Source: Timaviella obliquedivisa GSE-PSE-MK23-08B (lineage in GTDB: Bacteria > Cyanobacteriota > Cyanobacteriia > Elainellales > Elainellaceae). Taken from it: a stretch of 64,000 bases of DNA. Positions within the stretch are counted from its first letter, which is position 1; each line of letters starts with the position of its first letter. The notes under the pieces were generated by a model, which had not been told where the DNA came from, searched no databases, and saw only the letters and a list, made by a program, of their open reading frames with translations. The position numbers and the translations under genes were made by a program. Of this stretch, positions 1-7,888 are shown in pieces. The stretch lies in contig JAHHII010000009.1 of the NCBI GenBank assembly GCA_019358855.1, positions 62,001 through 126,000 of the forward strand, written 5' to 3'.

Positions 1-1549
1 GGCGATCGCTCATGCCAAACCGGGTTACCATCTGCCGTGCCACCCGCGCCACCTGCTGAAGGTCACTGGAAGCACCCGTTGTCACTTCTTCCTCACCAAA
101 GACGATTTCCTCGGCAATTCGACCGCCTAGCGCCACCGCCATTTGGTTTTGCAAGTAAGAGCGAGAAGACATTTGATCTTCACGGGGCACAAACCAGGTT
201 AAACCGCCTGCACGACCCCGAGGAATAATGCTGACCTTTTGAACCGGATCATAGTCAGGCATCAGCGCACCAACCAGAGCATGACCCGCTTCATGATATG
301 CCACCAGTGTTTTCCGCTTTTCGCTCATCACCCGATCTTTCTTCTCAGGACCAGCCATCACGCGATCGATCGCATCATTGACTTCATCCATTGAGATTTC
401 AGTTAGGTTACGACGAGCGGCAAGAATAGCTGCTTCGTTCAGCAGGTTTGCCAAATCAGCACCCGTAAACCCAGGCGTGCGTCGAGAAATCTTATCAAGG
501 TCAACGTCTTTCGAGAGGGTCTTGCCACGAGCATGAACGTTGAGGATTTCCAAACGTCCAGCAAAGTCGGGGCGATCGACCACCACCTGGCGATCGAAAC
601 GACCTGGACGAAGCAAGGCTGCATCCAATACATCAGGACGGTTAGTAGCAGCAATCAAGATAATGCCTGTATTGCCCTCGAAGCCGTCCATTTCGGTCAG
701 CAACTGGTTCAGGGTTTGTTCCCGCTCATCGTTGCCGCCGCCAAGACCTGCGCCCCGCTGACGACCGACTGCATCAATTTCATCAATAAAGACGATACAA
801 GGCGCATTGGCTTTGGCTTGCTCGAACAAATCGCGGACGCGGGAAGCACCTACACCCACAAACATTTCTACAAACTCTGAGCCAGAGATAGAGAAGAAAG
901 GAACGCCAGCTTCACCTGCTACAGCTTTCGCCAAGAGAGTTTTACCAGTTCCAGGAGGTCCAACTAACAAAACGCCTTTAGGAATTTTTGCCCCGACTGC
1001 GGTGAAGCGATCGGCATTCTTCAGAAAGTCTACGACTTCAGAAAGTTCTAACTTTGCCTGTTCAATCCCTGCCACATCGCCAAAAGTCACCTGGGTTTGA
1101 GGCTCCATCTGAACGCGGGCTTTTGACTTACCAAAGTTCATGGCTTGGCTGCCTGGACCACTCTGCGCCCGACGCAGCACAAAAAATAGCACGACCAAGA
1201 GCAAGAACGGAATCAGCAGCGTGCTGAGAATCCTGGCTATACCGTTGTCCTCTCCTTGTTGAGTGACGGAGATGTCAACGTTATTCTTTTGCAAAATGTC
1301 TAACAATTCAGGATCATTAGGAAGGTTAATGCCGTAGGTTTCACCGTCATTTGCCTTAGCTTGAGCAAATTGCCGATCAGAGCGAATCGCCACTTTCTCA
1401 ACTTGACCTGAACTGACTTGATTAATAAATTCGCTGTACCGCCACGTCTTGATGGGGGGTTGTCTGTTGTCCCAAAGTGCCGTTGCCAGAAAGATGACAA
1501 CTACAACCAAAAGGGCATACAGCCCTGCATTTTTCCACCGCTTATTCAC
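1..1549 (-). CDS. ftsH: ATP-dependent zinc metalloprotease FtsH (3' end outside window)
   Basis: Membrane-bound AAA+ protease that extracts and degrades damaged membrane proteins; in cyanobacteria FtsH complexes handle photosystem II turnover. About 516 codons are present and the C-terminus lies beyond base 1. The order is an N-terminal membrane helix, a periplasmic/lumenal segment, a second helix, then the AAA domain with Walker A GPPGTGKT near 940-963 and a Walker B motif reading [15 protein letters not shown]. The zinc motif HEAGH lies near 280-296. I chose the GTG at 1547-1549 because AGGAGG lies ten bases upstream (1560-1565). Which of the several cyanobacterial FtsH paralogues this is cannot be decided here. 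Confidence 0.97.
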   Translation of the reverse strand, partial: MNKRWKNAGLYALLVVVVIFLATALWDNRQPPIKTWRYSEFINQVSSGQVEKVAIRSDRQFAQAKANDGETYGINLPNDPELLDILQKNNVDISVTQQGEDNGIARILSTLLIPFLLLVVLFFVLRRAQSGPGSQAMNFGKSKARVQMEPQTQVTFGDVAGIEQAKLELSEVVDFLKNADRFTAVGAKIPKGVLLVGPPGTGKTLLAKAVAGEAGVPFFSISGSEFVEMFVGVGASRVRDLFEQAKANAPCIVFIDEIDAVGRQRGAGLGGGNDEREQTLNQLLTEMDGFEGNTGIILIAATNRPDVLDAALLRPGRFDRQVVVDRPDFAGRLEILNVHARGKTLSKDVDLDKISRRTPGFTGADLANLLNEAAILAARRNLTEISMDEVNDAIDRVMAGPEKKDRVMSEKRKTLVAYHEAGHALVGALMPDYDPVQKVSIIPRGRAGGLTWFVPREDQMSSRSYLQNQMAVALGGRIAEEIVFGEEEVTTGASSDLQQVARVARQMVTRFGMSDR

Positions 1550-1976
1550 TGAGGCTGTTCCTCCTAGATTCTTGACGCGAGGTCATATTTTCTTAATATT
1601 TATTAATGTAGCTCATTTAACTAGCATCTTGACATGGGATTCTAGTTTGCTACGCCTCGCCAGTATTCTCATTCTGCCACCGGAATTGAGGAATGGGGCA
1701 TTACCTGTCTATAAAGTTGTGCCGGAGCATGACTCATATAAAAAAAGTAAAAATGTTCGATCGCGAACCTCTAACTAAAGGTAAACAGATCCCGTGAAGT
1801 GGCATTGTGAGAAAATGGCGCAGAATCTTTACAATAGAAATAATAGAACTGCAGACAGGCTGATAAGGATAAAAGATATCTGTTAGAAATCTGCCAAAAA
1901 AATCTCCCCGTTCCTCAGTATTAGGAAATCGGGGAGTTTAACGTTTAACAAAAATAAGTAGGAGTTAGTCGATCGC
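1550..1976. other. Intergenic region upstream of ftsH
   Basis: This 427-base AT-rich stretch holds the ftsH leader with its AGGAGG ribosome binding site (1560-1565) and, at the other end, the terminator of the SIMPL gene. I see no tRNA, no recognisable small RNA and no convincing protein-coding gene. A 109-codon open frame over 1449-1778 overlaps ftsH antisense and resembles no family I know. The ftsH promoter should lie here, but I could not pick a clear -35/-10 pair. Confidence 0.5.
1896..1936 (-). terminator. Rho-independent terminator of the SIMPL gene
   Basis: Read on the minus strand, CTCCCCG and CGGGGAG form a 7-bp GC-rich stem around a 19-base loop and are followed by a T run (ATTTTTTT). 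It starts about 40 bases past the SIMPL stop codon, the classical position and shape for an intrinsic terminator. Confidence 0.8.
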
Positions 1977-2762
1977 CTACTTCATTTTATAAGTTACAGA
2001 CACTGAGGAATTAACGCGCACGACAGGAGGGCTGAGCAGATCAACCCCTTGCAAAGCATAGGGATCTTGTAGACTTTGACTATCAGCCGCCGAAGGACAA
2101 CCTGCGCCACCGTAATAGCCAAAAGTTGCCGATTCGGTAACAGCAGTTAGACTGCCGAGGGTAATACCTGCGGTTGCAGCTAGGGCATTAGAACGGCTGC
2201 GAGCATCTGCCATGGCTAGCCTGCGGGCTTCAGTTTCTAGGGCAGAGCAATTATTGGTAAAGTAGCCAACTTGTGCACCGCCCGTCGAGAACTTACTGTT
2301 TTTTGAAGCAGCCGTATTAGCGGCTGCGACTAGAGCTTGCACGTTATCTTGCGTAGGCTTATCGAGTTTTACTCGAACTCTAAAGCCACCTGAGGCATTA
2401 GGGTCGGCAGTTGCTTCAATATTCTCGGCGATCGCTCCAGCAGCAAGCAGGGCATCAACCACAGGCTTCATATCAGCGGCTGTTGCAGTGGGAGGAGGAG
2501 GGGGAGGCATGTTGGGGTTTTCAGAAGGCTGAGGATAGTAGTTACTGTAGTAGTTCAAGTACATCACAGCCACGTCAGCAGGTGCAGTAGCTAAGCCCGA
2601 CCCAACAGCGGTTACGCCAGCCGGTAAAGTAAAGGCTTGAGCAATTTGTTGGCTAGGGGCTACCTCAGAAGTTTGAGGAACGCCAGCCGATGCTTGAGCC
2701 ATTCCAACCATCCACAGGCTAGCTGTCACAGCAGCAGCGCTAAAAATGTGGAGTTTCGACAT
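1977..2762 (-). CDS. Secreted SIMPL (DUF541) domain protein
   Basis: A 261-residue protein with a signal peptide (residues 1-25, ending in AQASA) followed by a SIMPL/DUF541 domain over most of the rest. The family sign is the stretch reading VTAVGSGLATAPADVAVM near residue 50 and the alternating Lys/Asp-rich strands after residue 120. A proline run (MPPPPPP) lies near residue 85. SIMPL proteins are periplasmic or outer-membrane-associated oligomers, and their biochemical role is poorly defined. The gene stands alone between its own terminator and a MITE-like repeat. Confidence 0.85.
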   Translation of the reverse strand: MSKLHIFSAAAVTASLWMVGMAQASAGVPQTSEVAPSQQIAQAFTLPAGVTAVGSGLATAPADVAVMYLNYYSNYYPQPSENPNMPPPPPPTATAADMKPVVDALLAAGAIAENIEATADPNASGGFRVRVKLDKPTQDNVQALVAAANTAASKNSKFSTGGAQVGYFTNNCSALETEARRLAMADARSRSNALAATAGITLGSLTAVTESATFGYYGGAGCPSAADSQSLQDPYALQGVDLLSPPVVRVNSSVSVTYKMK

Positions 2763-3132
2763 AAGTTTTCCTCGTGTTGTTCATTGACAGGTGTCTGTTG
2801 TGCTGATTTTCTAAAGAAAAGGCAATTTGTAGGTCACCAATTAGAGATTCAGCCAATAACCGCGATTTCCCTGAAGCTTAAAGATTATTCAAATAGTGTA
2901 CGTTTGCACAGCATTACTCTTTGAGGGTCAGGTTCAGTTTCACACGTGTAACGGTATCACAAGTTTTTAATCACGAAGTCTGTAATTTCTACAGTTATAG
3001 GACTGACGCAAAAGAGATCTCCAACCTCTTAAAAAGAGGCTTTTGAGATTGCCTCTTTCTTGAGGAGGGTTAGGGAGAATATCAAGTTGTAGTTGCCAGT
3101 GCGTCAGTCCTAAGTACAATAAGACCTAAATA
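2763..3132. other. Intergenic region carrying a MITE-like element
   Basis: The first 235 bases form the leader and probable promoter zone of the SIMPL gene; the last third is occupied by the inverted-repeat element at 2998-3112. No coding sequence is convincing in any frame. Confidence 0.5.
2998..3112. repeat. MITE-like inverted-repeat element, 115 bp
   Basis: The left end TAGGACTGACGCA (2998-3010) is repeated exactly as its reverse complement at 3100-3112. The outermost TA on each side could be the target duplication typical of the IS630/Tc1-mariner group, leaving a core of 3000-3110. The interior carries further short self-complementary runs (CCTCTT/AAGAGG) and no transposase. It fits a non-autonomous element mobilised in trans; no full-length parent element is in the window. 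Confidence 0.75.
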
Positions 3133-3834
3133 TTAAGGCTCTGATCCTTGAACCTTCTGCCCTAAGCGAGGCTCGGTACCAGCAATAAGGCGCTGTAGGT
3201 TAGCTTGATGTCGCCAAATAACAAATAGTCCTCCTGCGATCGCCAGTCCTTGAAAAGGCAGCGGCTGTTGCAGTCCGACCATTAGCCCTATTGCCGCCAA
3301 CGCTGCTGCAATTGAACTGAGCGAAACAATCCTCGAAATTGCCAGCGTCACAGCGAACGCAGCGAGAGAGCCTAAGCCAACGGGCAGAGCCATTGCCAAT
3401 AATAGTCCTAAGCCAGTCGCCACCGATTTACCGCCAGAAAAGTTGAGCCAAATGGAGCGGCTGTGTCCTAAAAGAACAGCTAGACCAGAAAGGGTAACGG
3501 CATAGGGAAGCCATGATTGCAAGTTGACCTCGGCAGGAATTATGGAAGCAATCATTGGGAGTTCATACGCCAGCCTGGTCAAAGCGATCGCTGCCGCCCC
3601 TTTCAATACATCAATTAGCAGTACTACAATTGCCGGAATTTTGCCCACCGTTCTTAATACGTTGGTTGCGCCTGTGGATTTTGAGCCATGCTCTCGAATA
3701 TCGATACCTTTAACAATGCGACCTGCCAGATAGCCCGTCGGCAGTGAGCCCAGGAGATAGGCACCCAATCCAACCATCACACAAAAGCCAAGCCAAACCG
3801 CCATACTGAATATATCCTTTTCTAGTACACCCAT
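3133..3834 (-). CDS. plsY: Glycerol-3-phosphate acyltransferase PlsY
   Basis: Transfers an acyl group from acyl-phosphate to glycerol-3-phosphate, the first acylation of phospholipid synthesis, at the inner membrane. The three family motifs are visible: GSLPTGYL (29-36), HGSKSTGATNVLR (49-61) and GGKSVATG (134-141), among about five membrane helices. It is the last gene of the mlaE-DUF3119-DUF3086-plsY run. The start is ambiguous. The ATG at 3834 lies in a short tandem duplication of the upstream gene's end, and the ATG at 3804 (MAVWLGF) has AAAAGGA upstream and matches the usual family start better. Confidence 0.95.
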   Translation of the reverse strand: MGVLEKDIFSMAVWLGFCVMVGLGAYLLGSLPTGYLAGRIVKGIDIREHGSKSTGATNVLRTVGKIPAIVVLLIDVLKGAAAIALTRLAYELPMIASIIPAEVNLQSWLPYAVTLSGLAVLLGHSRSIWLNFSGGKSVATGLGLLLAMALPVGLGSLAAFAVTLAISRIVSLSSIAAALAAIGLMVGLQQPLPFQGLAIAGGLFVIWRHQANLQRLIAGTEPRLGQKVQGSEP

Positions 3835-3852
3835 TCTTTTCTAGTACACCAT
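3815..3852. repeat. Short tandem duplication at the DUF3086/plsY junction
   Basis: Two copies of a roughly 18-20 base unit lie head to tail at 3815-3834 and 3835-3852 (core CTTTTCTAGTACACC), differing by two single-base indels. One copy encodes the last codons and stop of DUF3086 (MVY-stop). The shifted second copy provides the first codons of the longer plsY frame (MGVLEKD). Confidence 0.8.
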
Positions 3853-4899
3853 TGGACTCATGGGGTCGGAAGCAAACGCCAGCCACAGTGGAAATTGTAA
3901 TAGCGCTAAATTAATGAATCCCTCTGACTCGTCAATGATGATAATGGGGAGTTGCTTCTGCTTCAACAACCGTTCTGCCCGTTGTACCAAAGGTTCGGGC
4001 GCTTCAAATAGCACAATACCCTGTTCAGAACCAAAGTCGGTACGAGAAACGCCCAGGCAATCTTGAAGTCCTCGTCGCCATTCTCCCAAGCGTTCGGGAG
4101 AATCGCCTAAGACTAAAACCCGGACGCGATCGCCATACAAATCCCGCAGCACCGAAATCACGGCTGAGGCGACTAAAATATTTTGCAACCGAGAACCCAA
4201 AGACTTTAAGGAGCCTCGTCCTCCTTGGGTAAAAAACCAATTTGAAACGCGATCGGCATGAATCGGTTCAAACGTACGCCGCAACTGCCAGGGCTGCCCA
4301 TAGTAATCAGGCATCATCCGATATTGATCTAATAGTTTATTAATCTGCTTAGTTTGCTCTTGGAGATTACTTTCAGCAAATTTAGGAACTAGCGCTTCCC
4401 CCATTCCAGCTTTGGCATCCGATCGCGCCCCTGCCCTAGACTCAGATCGCGCATCCGATCGCGCATCCGATCGAATCTCTTCCCGGCTCCCCGATCGCGC
4501 TCCTCTACGAAGTTCTGGCTCTGGGGCAGAAGTCAGTTGCAACTGCTCGGCAGAGGTCGCCAAATCTTGTAAGCTGCCCACCAAGTAATCTTTAAATCCT
4601 TGCACTCGAATGGCGAGGTCTTGAGATACACCTGCGAAGCTAGTTTTCATTTCGTTGCGAACTCGCTCTTGCCGTCGTTCTAGTTGCTCAACAGCGATCT
4701 GTAGCTTCTGCTTGCGTTGCTCTAGCTCACTCAGGCTTTCTTGGACAACTCGCCCTAACGCCATTTGTGTCTCGGCAACTTGCTTTTGCAGCATGGCATT
4801 GTACGAAGCTTGCAGCGAGGCAATATCCTGTTGCAGTTTTTTCTCCTGCTGCCGCAGTTCAGCAATACGGGTTTCTAACTCATTTACTTCATCATTCAT
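3841..4899 (-). CDS. DUF3086 domain protein with N-terminal coiled coil
   Basis: A 352-residue protein I recognise as the cyanobacterial DUF3086 family; its function is unknown. Residues 1-105 are a long charged coiled coil (heptads rich in E, Q, K, L). Next comes a low-complexity Arg/Ser/Asp/Ala linker (about 130-168) built from repeated HIP1-like codons. The conserved globular domain (about 180-352) includes SNWFFTQGGRGSLKSLGSRL and the ending LALLQFPLWLAF. No membrane helix is evident. It lies 10 bases after DUF3119 and 6 bases before the longer plsY frame, so co-transcription with lipid genes is likely; a structural or regulatory role there is inference. Confidence 0.85.
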   Translation of the reverse strand: MNDEVNELETRIAELRQQEKKLQQDIASLQASYNAMLQKQVAETQMALGRVVQESLSELEQRKQKLQIAVEQLERRQERVRNEMKTSFAGVSQDLAIRVQGFKDYLVGSLQDLATSAEQLQLTSAPEPELRRGARSGSREEIRSDARSDARSESRAGARSDAKAGMGEALVPKFAESNLQEQTKQINKLLDQYRMMPDYYGQPWQLRRTFEPIHADRVSNWFFTQGGRGSLKSLGSRLQNILVASAVISVLRDLYGDRVRVLVLGDSPERLGEWRRGLQDCLGVSRTDFGSEQGIVLFEAPEPLVQRAERLLKQKQLPIIIIDESEGFINLALLQFPLWLAFASDPMSPMVY

Positions 4900-4909
4900 G
4901 GGTGCAGCA

Positions 4910-5296
4910 CTAACGGGAAACAGGGCAACGCTGTTCTAAGCAGGTTCTCAACATTTTTGCATCAAACAAAATGGGCAGAAAATGAATGCTTTTCACTTCC
5001 TTAAAGTAGAAGAGAACGGGGACATTGAACCAAAAGATTTGCCAGTTTTGCCAATCCTGGTAAGGAAATTGACGCAGTAAAGATTCGCCCCGGTAAATGT
5101 CGAGCGCTGTTTCGGTGAAGCAAAGGCGTAAAGTAACGGCTTGAATCAGCAGAAACAACGCAAAAAGAGCGATCGCTCCACCCACCCAAGCATTTAGGAA
5201 AAAGAGCGGTAGAGCTACCAATATTAACGTGATAGGAATTGCGTAACTCGGCGCTAGCTGCACGTCGCTAGAAAGGCTGCTGGGAGTAGTAGTCAT
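4910..5296 (-). CDS. DUF3119 family membrane protein
   Basis: A 128-residue protein with two hydrophobic helices (about 17-33 and 36-54) followed by a soluble PH-like domain carrying the family pattern FPYQDWQNWQIFW. It resembles DUF3119, a cyanobacterial/plastid family of unknown function. It sits between the MlaE-type permease (68 bases upstream) and DUF3086 (10 bases downstream), which suggests a role tied to envelope or thylakoid lipid handling; that is context only. Confidence 0.82.
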   Translation of the reverse strand: MTTTPSSLSSDVQLAPSYAIPITLILVALPLFFLNAWVGGAIALFALFLLIQAVTLRLCFTETALDIYRGESLLRQFPYQDWQNWQIFWFNVPVLFYFKEVKSIHFLPILFDAKMLRTCLEQRCPVSR

Positions 5297-5364
5297 GGGC
5301 GATCGGTGTCCACAAAAATGGATAAGGGCTGCTTGTATTTTAAGGGGCTAACGCGCGGAGGGCA

Positions 5365-6159
5365 CTACATATTCAGAGAAGAACCTCCTGTGCCTTGGAA
5401 CATTAACCAGGAAAGAAAAAAATTGGTAATAAAAATAGATAGCAGGGCAGTCACCACAGCCGTTGTTGTCGATTGCCCCACGCCCTTAGCCCCACCCGTT
5501 GTGGTTAAACCCCAGCTAGTGCCAATGATGGCAATAAGAATCCCAAAAACAGCGCCCTTAATCATAGCGCTTGCCATATCCCAAGGGGTCAGAAAGTTCC
5601 GTGCAGAGTCAAGAAATACGTTATTGGAAATGTCGTACAGGCTATCGGCAATAAAAACGCCGCCAATCATCCCAGTGGTAAAGGACAAGACCGTTAGTAG
5701 AGGCTGCATTAGGCAACAGGCAATGACCCGAGGGATAACTAAGTAATCAATTGGATCAGTCTTCAGCATATACAGAGCATCAACTTGCTCAGTCACTTGC
5801 ATTGTGCCAATTTCGGCGGCGAATGCCGAGCCAACGCGACCTGCCAGCACTACAGCAGTCAAAATTGGAGCCAACTCACGGGCAAGAGCGATCGCCAACA
5901 CGCCCCCCACAGCAGAACCTGCGCCCAAATTAATAAACTCCCGCGACACTTGAATTGTAAAAACCATGCCCACTGAAGCTGACATTAACAATGCCACCAG
6001 CAGAGACTCAGGGCCCACCGCCACCATTTGTTCCATCGTATTGCGCCAATGAATCTTGCCGCGTATTAAATGAACAATCACTTGCCCAGCCAGCAAAATA
6101 GCTGCAACTAGTCTGCGGCTCCATGCCTTTAAACCAAAACTCCGAGTCTGTTCGCTCAA
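5365..6159 (-). CDS. mlaE: MlaE family lipid ABC transporter permease
   Basis: Permease subunit of a Mla/TGD1-type ABC transporter that moves phospholipids between membranes. The 264 residues contain an N-terminal amphipathic region, then five or so helices, with the family stretch ELAPILTAVVLAGRVGSAFAAEIGTM at about 90-115 and a second conserved segment around GAVFGILIAIIGTSWG near 205. The ATPase (MlaF) and substrate-binding (MlaD) partners are not in the window. It is first in a minus-strand run leading to plsY. Confidence 0.93.
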   Translation of the reverse strand: MSEQTRSFGLKAWSRRLVAAILLAGQVIVHLIRGKIHWRNTMEQMVAVGPESLLVALLMSASVGMVFTIQVSREFINLGAGSAVGGVLAIALARELAPILTAVVLAGRVGSAFAAEIGTMQVTEQVDALYMLKTDPIDYLVIPRVIACCLMQPLLTVLSFTTGMIGGVFIADSLYDISNNVFLDSARNFLTPWDMASAMIKGAVFGILIAIIGTSWGLTTTGGAKGVGQSTTTAVVTALLSIFITNFFLSWLMFQGTGGSSLNM

Positions 6160-6314
6160 TCGCTCCGTACCTCTGGTTTCATAGGTCTGAGAAAATTGTT
6201 TTTTATCTTAATTTAAGATTCCTGTCATGTTTTTCCTAGTCAAGCGATCACCTTTTATGCTTATAAGATGATTATCCCACTCGATCATTCGCCAGACAGC
6301 GATCGCATTGACCT

Positions 6315-6605
6315 ATGAGCATTCTGCCTAATTTACTGCGTTCCCTTTTATTAACTAGCATTTTTAGCTTCTTGGCTCCTGTCCTGTTAATTGGGACAAT
6401 CTTAGCAAGTCTGGCACTGCTCGGATATGTTCCAGGGTTAGAGGTTTTTGGCAAGGCAGGGTTAGAACAAGTAGCACAGTTCTTAAAAGTATTTGGTAGC
6501 ACCAGCGCACTACGAGGGCTGGTCACGATCGGGATTGCCTGTAGCGTCGTTGGCATTCTATTTGATGCTTATACTTTTTATCGCTATCAAAACCTGAGAG
6601 ATTGA
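6315..6605 (+). CDS. Small conserved membrane protein
   Basis: A 96-residue protein with two hydrophobic helices (about 8-38 and 67-85) joined by a loop, ending YQNLRD. I do not recognise a named family. The composition, HIP1 site just upstream (6300-6306) and clean start suggest a real gene. It lies divergent from mlaE and convergent with the high-light-inducible gene. Function unknown. Confidence 0.65.
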   Translation: MSILPNLLRSLLLTSIFSFLAPVLLIGTILASLALLGYVPGLEVFGKAGLEQVAQFLKVFGSTSALRGLVTIGIACSVVGILFDAYTFYRYQNLRD

Positions 6606-6677
6606 GACAAAAAAGGGATCGCGTTATGCCGCAACCCCTTCTATACCTTTTATAACAGACGAAGAGCGAATCAAAAA

Positions 6678-6824
6678 TTACATCAAGCCAATCTGAGATA
6701 GGATACCTTGACCTGTTAAGAACTCAGTAGCTACACCAATCACGAAGCCCATCATCGCAAGACGACCGTTCCAAGTTTCAGCGAAATTTGTAAAACCAAC
6801 TTTGGGAGTTTCTTGAGTTTGCAT
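6678..6824 (-). CDS. hli: High-light-inducible protein (single-helix Chl-binding, HLIP/SCP)
   Basis: One-helix relative of plant light-harvesting proteins that binds chlorophyll and carotenoid in thylakoids and protects photosystem assembly under light stress. The 48 residues contain the signature ETWNGRLAMMGF with the Glu, Asn and Arg that ligate chlorophyll, then a helix ending in TGQGILSQIGLM. I chose the ATG at 6824 over a longer frame starting at 6875 because AGAGGT lies nine bases upstream and the family begins near this point. An HLR1-like site lies about 31 bases upstream. Confidence 0.93.
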   Translation of the reverse strand: MQTQETPKVGFTNFAETWNGRLAMMGFVIGVATEFLTGQGILSQIGLM

Positions 6825-6855
6825 GACTGAATAACCTCTATTTGACATCAACCTG

Positions 6856-6873
6856 TATGTGAATAAATGTAAC
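6856..6873 (-). promoter_or_regulatory. HLR1-like element (predicted RpaB site) upstream of hli
   Basis: The minus strand reads GTTACATT-TA-TTCACATA. This is the HLR1 layout of two TTTACAWW-type direct repeats separated by two bases; the first is perfect and the second has one mismatch. HLR1 is the known binding site of the response regulator RpaB at high-light genes. A weak promoter could be formed by TTGCAA, a 17-base gap and TTACAT, so the site would overlap the -10 box, as at promoters repressed in low light. Confidence 0.65.
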
Positions 6874-6915
6874 ACAAAATTTCAATTTGTTGCAACAATG
6901 CGTGAGCTATGCGCC

Positions 6916-7842
6916 TCAATTTTTCAATGGTTCCCATCCGGTTCCCTGGTAGTTAGAGGGAAAGCTATGAGGATGAAGGATTTCAGCCAAAATTTCTAAA
7001 GAGTCCACGAGTCGGTATCCGGGTCGATTAAAGTACTGATTGCCGTCAGTAATGTAAACCTGCCCAGTTTGTACTGCCCTTAAACTTGACCATTGGTGAT
7101 GGCGGCTTAACAATTCAGCATCCTGGCGAGTGCGCTGCAAGTCGTAGCCACAGGGCATAAAAACGATTACCTCTGGGTTAGCTTCCATCATCTGCTCCCA
7201 TTGCAGCCAGGGCGAGTGCTGCCCAACAACCCCGAACAGCGATCGCCCTCCTGCCAATTCCACTAGCTCTGGTATCCAGTTACCCGCCGCCATCAGCGGG
7301 TCGCTCCACTCAATGCAAGCTACTGTAGGTCGATGCTTTAAGCTCTGCGTTACCTGCGTACAAGCTTTGACTCGTTGCTGAAGTGCCGCCAGTTGATCGA
7401 CTGCACTCACGCCCAGCGCCACCGCTACCCGCTCAATATCTGCCCACACGTCCGCTAAAATATTAGGCTGAAGGGAGATGATTTGGGGCTGAATCCCTGT
7501 CAGTTGTGCCACTGCTTGCTCCACATCGCCCAGGCTCACCGCACAAACTTCGCACTGAGCCTGGGTCAGAATATGGGTAGGTTGTAATGGCTCTAGCACC
7601 TCGGTTTTAATGCGGTAAACGCTGAGCGCAGATTGCAGTAAATCAGTAACGCGCCCATGAATTTCGGCGCTGCTGCCTGTGGGATTGAATTTGGGTTCGG
7701 TGCAGATGGGCAGAGCTTTGACCGATTCGGGATAGTCGCATTCATGCGATCGCCCGACCAAGCGATCGGTCATGCCCAGGAATGCCACAATCTCGGTTGC
7801 ACTCGGAATTAACGAAACAATTCGTGGAGAAGATTGAAGCAT
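6916..7842 (-). CDS. BtuF-like cobalamin/metal-complex binding protein
   Basis: A 308-residue periplasmic-binding-protein-fold protein of the BtuF/FhuD type. It begins RIVSLIPSATEIVAFLG, the usual first strand and helix of the family, and shows GRSHECDYP near residue 30 and the two-lobe layout joined by a long helix (about 135-160). No signal peptide or lipobox is visible, unlike transport-associated BtuF. It may therefore be cytoplasmic, or have lost export, and its ligand is uncertain. No cobalamin riboswitch or transporter genes adjoin it. It lies 46 bases after the carotenoid oxygenase gene on the same strand. Confidence 0.8.
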   Translation of the reverse strand: MLQSSPRIVSLIPSATEIVAFLGMTDRLVGRSHECDYPESVKALPICTEPKFNPTGSSAEIHGRVTDLLQSALSVYRIKTEVLEPLQPTHILTQAQCEVCAVSLGDVEQAVAQLTGIQPQIISLQPNILADVWADIERVAVALGVSAVDQLAALQQRVKACTQVTQSLKHRPTVACIEWSDPLMAAGNWIPELVELAGGRSLFGVVGQHSPWLQWEQMMEANPEVIVFMPCGYDLQRTRQDAELLSRHHQWSSLRAVQTGQVYITDGNQYFNRPGYRLVDSLEILAEILHPHSFPSNYQGTGWEPLKN

Positions 7843-7888
7843 AGATTTCAGTTTCCTGTCGCTAATTCCGACTCGTTCTACTAGGGGC

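Noticed and set aside
5306-5746. A 146-codon plus-strand frame opposite the MlaE gene
   Set aside because: It is entirely antisense to mlaE, has no family features, and mlaE shows clear conserved motifs. It is a shadow frame.
6606-6677. Convergent terminator between the small membrane gene and hli
   Set aside because: The best stem is broken by internal mismatches, so I did not list it as a feature.
7843-7888. Cobalamin riboswitch before the BtuF-like gene
   Set aside because: Only 46 bases separate this gene from the carotenoid oxygenase gene, far too short for that riboswitch.
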